Assembly (NCBI RefSeq): GCF_051014685.1
Contig: NC_135058.1
Location: 6,734,811 to 6,798,810 of the forward strand
Length of the DNA stretch: 64,000 nucleotides
Direction of reading: 5' to 3'
From: Ptiloglossa arizonensis
Taxonomy: Eukaryota; Arthropoda; Insecta; Hymenoptera; Colletidae
Part shown: piece after piece, positions 22,701-33,758 of the stretch
How positions within the stretch are numbered: position 1 is the stretch's first letter
Layout of the letters: the number at the start of each line of letters is the position of its first letter
The notes under the pieces: generated by a model
Told to the model about the DNA's origin: nothing
Seen by the model: the letters and a program-made list of their open reading frames with translations, nothing else
The model's database searches: none
Translations under genes and position numbers: made by a program

Positions 22701-25700
22701 TTCGTACGACTTTAGTTCTCTCATCGTGTTATAAATTTGTCAATTTCTAACGACGAGTTCCCTACATTGAAAACATTTTTTTACTTAAAGTCTTCCAGCC
22801 CATAGTCGAACGAAGAACCCTTTGGTTAGAGGAATCGTTTCTACCGAGTTGTCGATTGATTTATGGAATAGAGAGTTATGGAACTTTTTTCATATATTTT
22901 ACTATCGTAAAAGTTGCACAAACTTTTCGTTATTAAGACATTTAATGTTTAATAAGTCCATTTATAATCGGTTGGAAAATTGCCAGTACGAATGAGAGAG
23001 GGAAGAAGTTTGAATCGATTGGACGAAGGATCCGCGCGATCGTGGTTGCTAGGATATTTCCAACGCGGTGGAAAAATAACCACAGGTGCGATAAATTCTG
23101 CTCTCTTGGAAAACACAGGCAAGCTAAACGTTCGACGTAATGCCTCGAGCAAGAGGAAGCGCTGACAAATGTTTGTAGGGTGCGCCATGTGGTAGCAGTG
23201 TGTCGTCGGAGTTGGTTTTATGCTGGCATAATGAGTGTCTACCTTCGTGGAGTAGTCGACTCCAGTAGTCGAGAAACAAGCGTTTTTCGCTGGTTTTTGG
23301 ATTATTGACTTTCACTTTTTCCACTGCGCATCGAATGTGCCGCAGAATTCACTTCGGTTAGCTGGAATTCGATAGTTCGCGAACGCGGCCATAGCGCCTG
23401 TTGCTTCGCAACTATGCATACGCTGCTTTTATGGCAATAATAAAATTAAGTTCGTCGACGGGAAGCCCCGCCACGTTTTTCTTCGAACGGGTCGCCCTTC
23501 GAGGTATTTTTGTTTCGCGAAAATTGTTCGCGTCTCGCGATTTGTGCTCGCGGACGACACGTTTGCTCGACCGGATAAAAAACTGTCCCTCGTAGGGTGT
23601 ATTTTTTAACAATATCGAATTTCACGCAATTTCGTTATTGACGTGAAATTGCGTTTCTCGTTGAACGTGATTATCCGTTCCGCGTGGCGTCTTCTATTTC
23701 GAAACCGAGCCTTTGGTCGACGTATATTCGACAAACGGAGACAATTCTTTTCTCTGAAAACAATTGCCTTTGTTTCATTCCTTCGACCGCATTTATGTCT
23801 CCTCCTTCGAGCGAAAAGTTCCGGTCCCGACTTGGAACAAAGTTCAACCGGTATCGTTTCTTACAGGAACGAGATGGTCGAGTAGATTAAACTTGATTTG
23901 AATTAGATAAAAGTTACATAGAAACTCCAATTGGAAAGTACTATTCCGATCGTGTTTGCTCCTAAACTGCCCGATTAACGACCAAACTCGAAGCATGCGA
24001 GGTCATTTTCCAAGCAAATCCACCCGTGGCTAGAGAAACGTAATAGAACGATTCTTCGCGTCTCGATAAGGAGTGGAAGCTTTTTAGAAATTTATTCGTC
24101 GATCGGTTCCAGAAAAAATATAATAAATGGTACAGAAATACAGTATATTCGTGCATTCGATTATTCAAATATTTAAATATTCAATCGTTCCTTTTATAAA
24201 TTCCTTTTATAATCTTCGACTCTCTTGCGTCTTATTTCAACACTTCGCGTTCCTTATTGTTTCGTATATCTCTTACAATTTCAATTCTAACGAGAATTAC
24301 CCGTTACAATTTCCATCGGACGTCTAACTTATTAACACACATTCCTGTGACAAAAATTACGCATACGTATGCACCAACTGACACGAGTAGGTATTTATTT
24401 CAAAGGTCCTTTAAACACCGTTTACGAAGCGTTTAACGAGCATAGAGTGCCTATTAGAACGCTCGGAGTACCGAGTACATTTACAATTCTATTTCAGAAT
24501 ATTCCAGGTACACGATCGTTAATTCCATCCGTTACTTTTAATTAAAGTAGACCCTCTACCATTGAATCCATCTGTCCGCCTAACGTTCTTACAAATCCTT
24601 CGGACCCGTTCCCTACAGGAACGAGATTCCCCGGGCATTTCGAAAACGAATTACCATACGAAATGGTATTGACAAAGAGAACCCCCCAGCGTCGTTCAAA
24701 TCTCTTCCGCTCACGAACAGATTTCACGAATCCATCGAAAAACGGAGGCCATTCTTCGCAGAAGGAAGCGCCGATTTCTCGACTTACAACTCGTTTCACG
24801 AGTCGACGTTGATGCAGATCGCGGACTATCCCCTTAGCTCGCCGTGGCATTTACTCGGACAAGGAGCTCCCCAGGGCTGCCTGAAACTCGAAACTTGGCC
24901 AGAGTCGAGGAACGTCTTCTCGACACGAAGTTCTTAACCGCGTAGTCGAGTATTTAGCGCCTTTTCCTCGCCCACGAGATTTTTAAGCGGAACGAACAGA
25001 GCCCCGGGATCGAAAAGTAAGCTCACATTTGCGATCGGTCGACGAACTCGGGAATATTTCACTCCAATTTGCCAATTTTTCGACAAGCAGAACAAACTCC
25101 TTTCTCTCGTGAGCGTTCAAACGCGAGGATAGAGAACAATTTTTGATTGAACTACTCGAAGCAATTTATTCACCGTACGAACACTCTGGGTTTCGTCACA
25201 GTGTTTGGAACCTCTTCGAGAGACTAGAGAACGCGTTGTAACGAAGTACATTTCCAAAGCATGGTAACGAAACGCTCGAAATGGTCCAGTAAGTATTCTC
25301 TCCTGTAATTTACGAACGTACACAGATCTTATTCGTTTGAAATGGAACAGAAGGAATATTGACAAACGTTACATTTACTTTAAGTTACTTTCTCTATGAT
25401 GCAACACCGCGTTGTTCCAATTAAAAATTTAACTTAATGAGAATCCTTTTTATCGAAAGTCGAAACGAAAAAAGGAGAGTTTAAAAATACGAATGATTTT
25501 CTCTGTCAAGAGAGGAAGAGAAGGACGTATTAAATTATCCGACGTGAACCCGTAACGGTTCGAAACGCGACGATTGAATCGTCCCGCGCAATTTTAATTC
25601 AAATCGGTTCGAAGTATCGCTCCCGTGGGAAACAAATTTCTCGATTTTATTTCGTCACAAAGGTGGCGCAGTCGCTCGAAATCGGTCGGCGCGATAAAAC

Positions 25701-25849
25701 GGAGAAAGTTCGTGCCAGTTCGAGCGGTGGTTATCTGGCGACTTAATCGGTCTTAGCCAGAAATCGCAAGCGCGAAATTCCATCGTGAGTGCTATCGAGG
25801 CCGGTGAAAAATCGTCACAACGCATTAGCGTTTCGTAAACAGCGCACGG
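19708..25849. other. No gene seen; poly-T tracts, one 34-bp duplication, possible regulatory motifs
   Basis: Long T-rich tracts lie at 20151-20192 and 20381-20401. They generate Phe-rich open frames that should be ignored. An octamer ATTTGCAT (POU-type site) is at 21912-21919, and TTAATTAATT and GAATTAATTATC occur near 21750 and 22110. Open frames at 22949-23188 exist on both strands. None has splice or family support. Confidence 0.5.
21443..21512 (+). repeat. 34-bp tandem duplication
   Basis: GTATAAATATACCTCGT occurs at 21457 and again at 21491, each preceded by TACAAT(A/C). It is a simple, recent-looking two-copy repeat. Both copies contain a TATAAATA box-like word, but nothing else argues for a promoter. 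Confidence 0.75.
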
Positions 25850-26035
25850 GATCGGTCGGTGGTCGATAACACGCGAGTAAAACGTGTCGAACGAGCGAAA
25901 CGAGGTCAGGGTGTCACGGTTGCAGGTTCACAGTCCACTGTGTTCGAAATCTACCCACCGTCTCGTAAGTTTCCCTTCTCACCTTGGAATCCCTGTATCT
26001 CGATCGTCGATCTAAATTATCTCGATGATTTCACC
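25850..26035 (+). repeat. Duplicated exon-like unit, copy 1 (donor at 25965)
   Basis: This copy is paired with 27461-27640. Both share GATCGGTC, CGAAACGAGGTCAGGGTGTC, an ACGGTTGC block, GAAATCTA.CCACCGTCTC and the donor GTAAGTTTCCC, plus downstream intron-side sequence (GATCTAAATTATCTCG). Before the donor both copies read in one frame as RGQGVTVAGS, a variable part, then E-IYPPS, ending in phase 1. The variable part here is QSTVF and is one codon longer than in copy 2. Other changes keep the residue (GCA/GCC, TAC/TAT). I see no polypyrimidine acceptor in either copy, so these could equally be alternative first exons or promoter copies. Confidence 0.5.
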
Positions 26036-26114
26036 TCGTGTCGATCGTAGACGAATCAAGGTGTCGATACTTTGTGTATAAGAAATACAAAGATAGATAC
26101 TACGAGCTCGGAAT

Positions 26115-26178
26115 ATAGGATCGACCATATATTTCAAAGAGACGAAACAAAAGGAATTAGGAACGAGTATTCGATTGT
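26115..26178 (-). repeat. Dispersed repeat family C, copy 1
   Basis: On the minus strand this reads CGAATACTCGTT, CCTTTTGTTT, TTTGAAATATAT and GTCGATCC. It matches copies at 45150-45215 and 50450-50515. Translated, the copies keep a similar peptide, here RILVPNSFCFVSLKYMVD. This may be a fragment of an unrecognised mobile element. Confidence 0.5.
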
Positions 26179-26284
26179 TTCGTGATACTGCATTCGGTCG
26201 AAGGGCTATACGTAGACATTAGAAATAAGAAACACGGCCTCTCAGTTTTTTTCCACATACAAATATTTTGTTCTATAAGAAACT

Positions 26285-26620
26285 ATTACTATTAATCTCT
26301 CCTCCTATCCTTGTTGCGTACCGATCGAATCGATACAATGATTCACTATTCTTCAGAACTAACTCAACAGGGAGACAACCTTTCGTTACAACCTACATAA
26401 CAGAGCGACAGTGCGTATAATTATCGATCGAAAACTGTTGCTTCTTTCGTTCGTGGTCAAGTTTTTAAACACAAGTGATCGAATAGAGAAGTGAGGGTAC
26501 TTCGAAGGGGTGCATCGATAAGACCAATTCACGCCACCGATCAGGAAACCGTGTCTATCGAGAAATACACGATGCTACCTGGCTTCTCTCTGTTCAATTG
26601 GCATTACGATCAGCCCGGAG
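26285..26620. repeat. Dispersed repeat family B, copy 2
   Basis: This is the partner of 19415-19707, in the same orientation. It is slightly longer because of insertions around 26470-26510 (AAGTGATCGAATAG, then GGGGTGCATCG). It lies between the two copies of the duplicated exon-like unit. Confidence 0.65.
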
Positions 26621-27460
26621 CGAGTAAACGATTCTACTCGAAACAATTTCATTCGTTTCAAAAACTAAATCACCGACCTGTTTTAAGTGCCCCAATTTAC
26701 CTTATTGCGACACAATCCTTGAAGCGATATCGATAGCTTCGATAACTACTGAATATCCTTGAGGGATCGATTATGGCAATTATAGTCACTCTCGAGATGA
26801 GCTGAAGAAAGGTTCTTATGCCGAACGTTCGCAATATTTTATTCTAATTCAAACATAGTACACTCTAATATTCCGTACCAATGCGTACAGTAATTCAACC
26901 AGTTCCCACGATTATCGTTCTACGATAATAAGTATAATGTTAATAGTTGTGAAAAGATAAAATTAAAAATCAAAAGTGTACAATTGATTACGCGGAACAA
27001 TATCTTGGCATTTTACGTCCTTACACACTTACTTAAATTTGTACGAATACATTAATAAAAATGAACCGATATATAGTGTACTTGCATTTCTGATCACACA
27101 AGAGAGATTACAATTTTAGGGGCAATCCAGATGGAAGTATGTTTCTTGAAATTTAAATACACATGTTCCATTGAACAACATTCTACACTTTCGATCGATG
27201 GTATTCAAAGTAATTACGGAACGTGTGGAGATAGCTCAGCCACAGAAGAACAAAATATTTCTATCTAGACACACTACGCCTAAATACTCAGATTCCTAAA
27301 CGACCACTTAAATATTTCGGAATTTTCGATGAATTTTCAGATAAAACGCTTCAATTACCCCTAATTAGTTCCACGTTTCAACGCACCGTATCCCGTTTCT
27401 GCCACGGCGAAGATTACTCGAATTTCGCGGGAGAAAGAAGAAAGTTGCGCCACCGATCAA

Positions 27461-27645
27461 GATCGGTCAGCGTCCGGTAACACGCGATCGTGAAACGAGG
27501 TCAGGGTGTCACGGTTGCCGGTTCACCTGGCCCGTACGAAATCTATCCACCGTCTCGTAAGTTTCCCTCCTCGCTCTGGGACCCGTCTATCTTGATTGCC
27601 GATCTAAATTATCTCGCTAATTTCGGGCAGTATCGATTGTACACA
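27461..27645 (+). repeat. Duplicated exon-like unit, copy 2 (donor at 27557)
   Basis: The homologue of copy 1, with the donor 1592 bp downstream of copy 1's. Here the frame can begin at ATG-less GTG or run in from upstream and reads KRGQGVTVAGS, PGPY, then EIYPPS before GTAAGT. The difference from copy 1 in the exon part is a 3-base indel plus mostly third-position or clustered changes, as expected if the peptide matters. The first 70 bases of the putative intron are conserved too, which may simply reflect a recent duplication. Confidence 0.5.
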
Positions 27646-29917
27646 AATCGAGATTTCTGCTATCTTAGCCGGGTATCTTAATGGCGGATCGAACGGCGCG
27701 GTCGGAACCGCTCCGGTGAATCTAGGCTACGTGCTGAAAGACATTGATGGGAATCGGGTTAACTCGCTCGATTCCAGGAGCGTTGTTCGGCTCGATTCCG
27801 AGATCCGAGCTTGTTTTCCTTTACGCTAACGACGTTGCAATTTGCTCGAGTCCGTCGTTTGCGAATTCGCCGCCGGTCACCGTTCAACTTTTGACAGGAA
27901 GTCGTTGATCGTCAGTGTTCGCTACCAGTTCCACCGTTTCGAACCAACCTACCGGAAAAGCGGACCAGCGTTTAGGGTTTGGCGTCACCTCGGACCGGGT
28001 TCTCGGACAATACGCGAGTACGGTCTACTTCGGTGTTTTCCGAAGCATCGAACGCGGAGGAAAATTTTTAACAGCGCACAGAGCGTCCTTACCGATAAAT
28101 CGATCGTCGGAGGTTCACAATCGAGGATATTTTTCTCGTGACACCTCCTCAGGGACAATTTTCTCTGTACGAGGTGATCCGAAGTACTGACCCACGACGT
28201 TTATCACTTTCGAAACGATGTTGCAGCGTTGGACAATTTAACGACGAATATTTTTACTTCCAGTCGCAGCGGTGGGCTACGTGTCACGATGTTTTAAATA
28301 ACAGAAAAGTTTACACGTTTTTCGCCGTTTCCTTTCAAGAGATTACTTTGTCTCCTCGCTTACGAGTTACCTCGCTTTATGCGACGTAACGCCACCGTTT
28401 CCGCGTACAAGAAAATGAAACGCGAACGTTATTCGCATTCGCGACCGTATCGCATTGTTTTCGATATACAACGCGGTAATTTATTTATCGGAGCGTTTGC
28501 AAGCATTTAAATTGGTCAGAGGCTTCGCGCGAACGCCCCGATGCATTCTTCAACGTGTAAACAATTCGATCGATCGAAATCGACGGAAACAAGCCAATTT
28601 GGAATTAATCGAATCAATTCTATAAGTTTGCAACGTTCCACGAAACAGAAGAGTCTCGATAATCGTACGGAGCGTGTCGCTCGAAGTTACAAATATTTCC
28701 AACGAACGATCAACTCGTTTACGAGTAGACTTTAACGAGCAGGAATTATAACGGGCAATTATCACGACAATTCCTACACGAATAACAGAGCGTCGCGCGG
28801 TAAGGACGAGATTAGGGTTGCCAATTTTCCCGAAACGATTAACTTTCATCGAAAATCGAGCAACAACAGTTTCGTGACTACTTAAAAAGCAAAGCGGATT
28901 AAGAAGTTCGACAATTGGGGCCAAGCTGAGTAATGAACAGTGTAAAACCAACTGCCAGCTATAAAACGTTAACGTTCCACCGTCCCTGACTATATTAGAC
29001 CTCGTTAGTTCCCGCGTCGGTATTCTCTTCCGCTACCTTTTCATCCACCCTTAATTTCCCTCCCCGCTCTTACCTTTTCACGATTTTCCACCGACCTCCG
29101 TCGCCTCGAGACTCTCGAAATACCCGATGAGATTTTCCCTGCATCTGGAGTCTCGATACATTCGCATTCGATCGCCCGTGTCGACGTTAACGCGCGACGT
29201 TAACATCGAAATAACGACGAAACGAACTCGTACACGTAAATGGCCGAGTACACGTGGAACATACGTGCAAACAGGAAACGCATCGAAACTCTCGAAAAGT
29301 CAACTTCGATACTCTGTTTCGAACAGCACCCGGGCCAACGCGAATACGTAGAATTAGTACAACACGGTGATAGCTTCTGAAGCAACTCCGAGGGAACCTC
29401 ATTCGTACCGCGGCAACATTCCCATATCCCTGGACAAACTTACACCGACATCATTAACTCGTTGCGAAAGCTGCAGTCCATCGTGACCGGATCATTAAAT
29501 ATACTCGTGCCACGCGGACACACGAAGCTTGCAAAATTTACTCGTATTAATATATTATTATTTTATCGGTCAAAAATGATTCGTATTGTATTATCATCTT
29601 ATCGGTTTTGGATCACGAACACAACTCAGTTCTATGACAATGTACATTCTCGATTCGTTGTAGTTTATGGTATTTTATTAAATGTGCATCTAGACTCGTC
29701 TTTATATTCACCGAAGAGAACGTTGTTACAGAGCTGATTTTCACAGACGGTTTAAAAAATTATAGAAGACTTACGGTACACTTTAAACGCAACTGCGGCT
29801 AAACCGAGCACTCGTTTTATTTCAATGCTTTTAATTCGAAAAGTTACCCGAGGAGCCAGTCTCGCAAGAGCATTTTTATACGTAACGCGTTTATCTTGCT
29901 AATGGATAGTTTATCTT
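27646..29917. other. No gene seen
   Basis: Open frames of 60-133 codons occur on both strands (for example 28550-28951 minus and 27842-28141 plus), with no splice support or known motif. The region around 29000-29110 is C/T-rich on the plus strand. Confidence 0.5.
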
Positions 29918-30009
29918 TTATTCGTTGCTCGAAATTTTTATCTGGATACAAATTTTACCCATTTCCGACCGTTGGACGCAGTAAACACGTTTGACGATAA
30001 TATTGCGTG

Positions 30010-30077
30010 TCAGAACCGTCTCGAGGGTCGTTTTTTTACGAGCGATCGAAACCCTAACGCGATCGCGACGCGTCGAG
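30010..30077 (-). CDS. Candidate second exon after a long polypyrimidine tract
   Basis: The minus-strand acceptor is a tract of about 45 pyrimidines ending TTTCGCTAG, with the exon starting at 30077. Joined to the exon at 30228-30402 in phase 1, it continues ARRVAIALGFRSLVKK to a TGA at 30010. In another frame the same segment stays open to 29918. A second reading is that the tract is just a decayed TC repeat. Confidence 0.25.
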
Positions 30078-30227
30078 CTAGCGAAACAAAAAAAAGAAAA
30101 AAAGGAGAGAGAAAAAACGGGAAACGAAAGAAAAGCGTAGGCCGATAATCGGTAGAATTTCGTGTCGCAGTATCGATTTTGAAAATTAATTACGTTCCCA
30201 GACCGAGGGTCGACCAAATCGGCTTAC

Positions 30228-30402
30228 CCGCGTCGGGAGTTCCTACAGCTACGTGTACGAGTTCGTATATATCGTAGTCTTTTCCGGTGGCTAACGTTGT
30301 CGCTTCCTTTATAATCCGCGATGATCGTAATTCGCGATAAGACCGAATGGAAAGTGATTCTTCGCGACTAGGTAAATCGAAAACGCGGCGTGCAATTTTC
30401 CC
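30228..30402 (-). CDS. Candidate coding exon with GTAAGC donor, 58 codons
   Basis: The minus-strand frame contains RRVFDLPSREESLSIRSY, then KEATTLATGKDYDIYELV and HVAVGTPDA. It has balanced charges and purine-first codons typical of coding DNA. It ends CGCGG|GTAAGC (donor at 30227). Upstream, a tract TTTCTTTTTCGTTTTTCTCG is followed by the first AG at 30403-30404, a possible acceptor. The intron to the next candidate exon would be 150 bp, a normal small size for an insect. No domain is recognised and no initiating ATG was located, so this would be a partial gene model. Confidence 0.3.
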
Positions 30403-33400
30403 CTCCGTGATTCGATTCACGAGAAAAACGAAAAAGAAACCGGTTCAGCGCGCCGCCGCAAGCTTCCGCAACGTTTTCGCGATAAGGGATCTCGGTGCAT
30501 TGTGCAACTCCGTAAAAATTTTGTGTTCGAGTGGGTCCGTTTTGTGTGCACCAAACCGAAGCAAATATCGATTCGAATGTATTACGTTTCTCTACTTGGT
30601 TTCTTTTTTATTTTTAACGCTATTATCGCAAATTTTTACCTCTCACGTTTCTTTCGTTTCGTTAATATCTTCGTCACGTTCTGGTCGTAACGTTAGTATC
30701 GTTCGTACTTGAGTTTCGTGAATCGTGCGCAAACGCGTCCGAGTGTATTTCATAACAGTGTTGCTTCATTGTCTCACGATTATCGAACGATTCTCAACGA
30801 CGTATAAAACGTACGAAAAATCGTTACGAATATTCCTACAGTCGTTAACGATCTCGGTGGTTGAAAAAAGGAAACTTTCGAATAAATTTTTCTCGAAGTA
30901 CGAGGCACCGTGGCAAAATATTTCGTTCGATATTTCGCTCTCGGTCGTTTTGCCACGAGGACTCGCCACGAATTGCGAAATATCTTTCGTTCGGTACGCG
31001 TTCCACGATACGCTCGCTCTCCTCCGTCTCCTTCCGGTTTACGGTCGAATCGTACGAATGGCTGGTCGGATGAAACCGATGCAAGCCGAAACAGCGAAAC
31101 TACCCGAATATCGTGCTCGACGTTAACGATGCCACCGAACCGACGCGGCGGCCTTTGCCCTTTTACCGTTACCGTATTACCGAGCTGCAATCTCGCGGTC
31201 ATAAATTACACGGCCAAGGAGAACGTGCCTGGCTTCTGTCGGAGTTCCATGAAACATTAGGAACTCGGTGCCCGACAGAGAGCCGGAAGATTTCTTCGTA
31301 ATTACGGGACGAATTTATACGCGTTCTAATGGAGAACGTTCGCGCGATGGTATACGACTCGAAACGGTTCGTTGTCGAATCTGAGGGGATCCTATACGAA
31401 ATTCGAAACAGGACGTTGCGCGATTAATGGCGCACGTGATTAGTGGGAATTTCTATTTTAATTGTGCGTTCTATCGCATAATTGTCGTTATTCCCGGTTT
31501 TCTGTACGAATAAATTGTATTCGAGGAAGTAACTCTAGTGTGTAACTACGAAAAATGTTAGTCTACCGAGTGGACATTGACGGAGTAGGTCTGGATAAAA
31601 TTTTTGTCGTCGAATCTGGGGAAATTGAAGGTGTTGAAAATTATGGGCGAAACGTTGCACGATTAATAATTCACGTGGACGTTGAAAGAAAAATTGGACA
31701 TTTTTTACGATAAATAGAAACAGTGTCACCGACAACTCGGAACCAGCTATCGGACCGATGTTGTTTCTTTGTTTATCTTACGCGCAAAATTCGTACCGTG
31801 TATTTTTGAACGGTCCGTGTAAATTCCGTTAGTAATCTAAACGAGAAATTGTTCATAATTCGTGTGACATAATTATAATTTCAATGAGAACGATTCGGTA
31901 TTCCGAGTCTCCGGTAATTAACTGTTATCTCCGACGTTACATTAGTTCAATTCGTTTCTACGCTGGTATAGGAATTAAATAATTTAATGCGTTGCTGTGT
32001 AATTCTTACTTTAAATGCAAATGATCCCCATCGCCGTTTCGTTCTTTCTTTGTTAGTATTCGGGCTGGTGCTTTGATACGGTAAAAGATGTCCTGAAGTA
32101 AAGAATATAACGTGATTATAAAAGAAAAATATATATAATTAGCCTGTATAAATATAGCGTCCGGTAATTGGTGGTACAACTTCTGATTAAATAGAATCGA
32201 TTGTCAAGAACAATGTAGTACCATCCTCGATGTTTGTAAACACCGACGCGAGTAGAAGCAGCGACTAATGGTCAGACTCGTTAGACAAGTACTTGTTGAA
32301 CGTGATCGTTGTCGTGAACCAGATCTTGAACGAACAAATTTTTCCTTTATTTTCAATTCATTTTCTCATGCAGAAAAACCGTACTGTCGCTCGTAGAACC
32401 AGTTATCAGACACCCGGTGCGCGAAAAAAGAAATGGGAAAAAATAACACAAGATTTATCGTCGTTGTAAAGAATAAAGGAGCATACGCGAAAAATGCGAG
32501 GACATTGTCCTAGCTCGCGCGATTTGTACGAAACGAAGACATATTCCTGTACGGTGCTAGTTGCGATATATCATCAACATTGCTCGTGTAAATATCGTTG
32601 AATAAATTTGTCCAAGGAAGTTACGTAACTCCCGTCACGCTAGCAACGAAGAAGCACCGGTGCTGTAATATTGATACGATCGATGCACGAAGATGAAGAT
32701 GTCATTGTGATCGTAATTTCCCAACACGTTCGAAGCATCGAAGGTGTGTGTGTTTCGCGCTAACTAAACCGTGCACCGTGTAGATAAACGCTCGACGGGA
32801 CGAAAATACCGCAAAAGAGACAAAATTAATTAAGAAAATATGACGAAAATGGAATTCGGGGTTACCGTTATAAAAGTTTCGCTGCTTTAAGCTCGAATAT
32901 AAATTTGCGAAAACTTCGGTACTTGAACCGGAATAACAAGGTGCGGAACTTAAATTTAGAGATTTTAACAGAAATATTCTCCGAGAGAGTTCTGTTAAAA
33001 AATTTCACCCACGGTACATCAAAGTTGAAGAAACGACGTTTCTTGTTTTTATACACTCGATCCCAATCTTGTAGACATTGTACGACTTTGTTGACAATTT
33101 CTTTCTTCGAGGCAAACTTTCGATAGTTTCTGGATGCCTTCGAAGCATTGAAAATAATCTAAACTATTAAAGATCTAAAATATCTGGTATCCGTTGAAGA
33201 CACTAGACTACTAAAATTTTAAATCTGAATGTTAAAACCACGAGATAGCACGTGTACTGTAATTAAATAATTTCACGAGTAGTTTTCCATTTCTCGTACT
33301 TTCTTTGTCGTTTTGGATGTTTCTCAAGGTACATTACGTCGTTAAAAACATCTACAGACCCTGTGGATAGAGATTCCCGAATAAACGATTAAATCTTCAA

Positions 33401-33404
33401 TATC
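30403..33404. other. No supported gene
   Basis: 30780-31300 is open in four or five frames at once, including a 140-codon minus frame from ATG at 31202. Such all-frame openness argues for composition, not coding. 31300-33400 has many stops and only short frames. A perfect octamer ATGCAAAT (POU-type) lies at 32015-32022. Confidence 0.5.
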
Positions 33405-33758
33405 TTACCGGTCTTTCCTCTGTCGACATTTTTTCCAACTCCACCGGGAGAATTTTCCATCAAATTTCGGTACGTACTCCCTGGAATTCATCGCAATTTC
33501 TCCGCAGAACTTCGATCGATCGACCACCGATGTTGGACGTTTCGACCTGGCTCGAAATTGTCTTTCCAACTCTTCCCTTAAATGTTCTATAAGGTCGAGA
33601 TCGAGACTCTGTGCAGAACAGTCAACTTTCACGTCTCTCAACTTCCGCCTTATCGAACCATTCCTTCTATACACCCAGCTTTGTGTACAAGAACCTTCCT
33701 CTGCCGATAGATAAAGGGTCTTTCTCCAAACTTCGATCGTTGAGTCGAAAGAACGCAA
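33405..33758 (-). mobile_element. Tc1-like transposase C-terminal fragment (decayed)
   Basis: The minus-strand frame contains CSAQSLDLDLIEHLREELER, then QFRARSKRPTSV and, after a poor stretch, SREYVPKF. This follows the order of the Tc1/mariner-superfamily (Tc1 branch) C-terminus: a W-AQSPDLNPIEHLW-type block holding the last catalytic acidic residue, an RAR--RPTS block, and a PPEYVQKL-like block. Upstream, CTQSWVYRRNGSI may match the CHTA-type segment. The usual Trp before AQS is Cys and the Pro in SPDL is Leu. Only the last third of a roughly 340-residue transposase is visible, and no inverted repeats or catalytic N-terminal part were found. It is an inactive fossil. Confidence 0.65.

Noticed and set aside
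25905..25950. tRNA B-box-like word (GGTTCACAGTCC) in the duplicated unit
   Set aside because: No A box or cloverleaf could be drawn and the word is not kept in the second copy.
30780..31300. 140-codon minus-strand ATG frame (MTARLQLGNT...)
   Set aside because: Four or more other frames are open over the same DNA, so openness reflects composition. No splice or family support.
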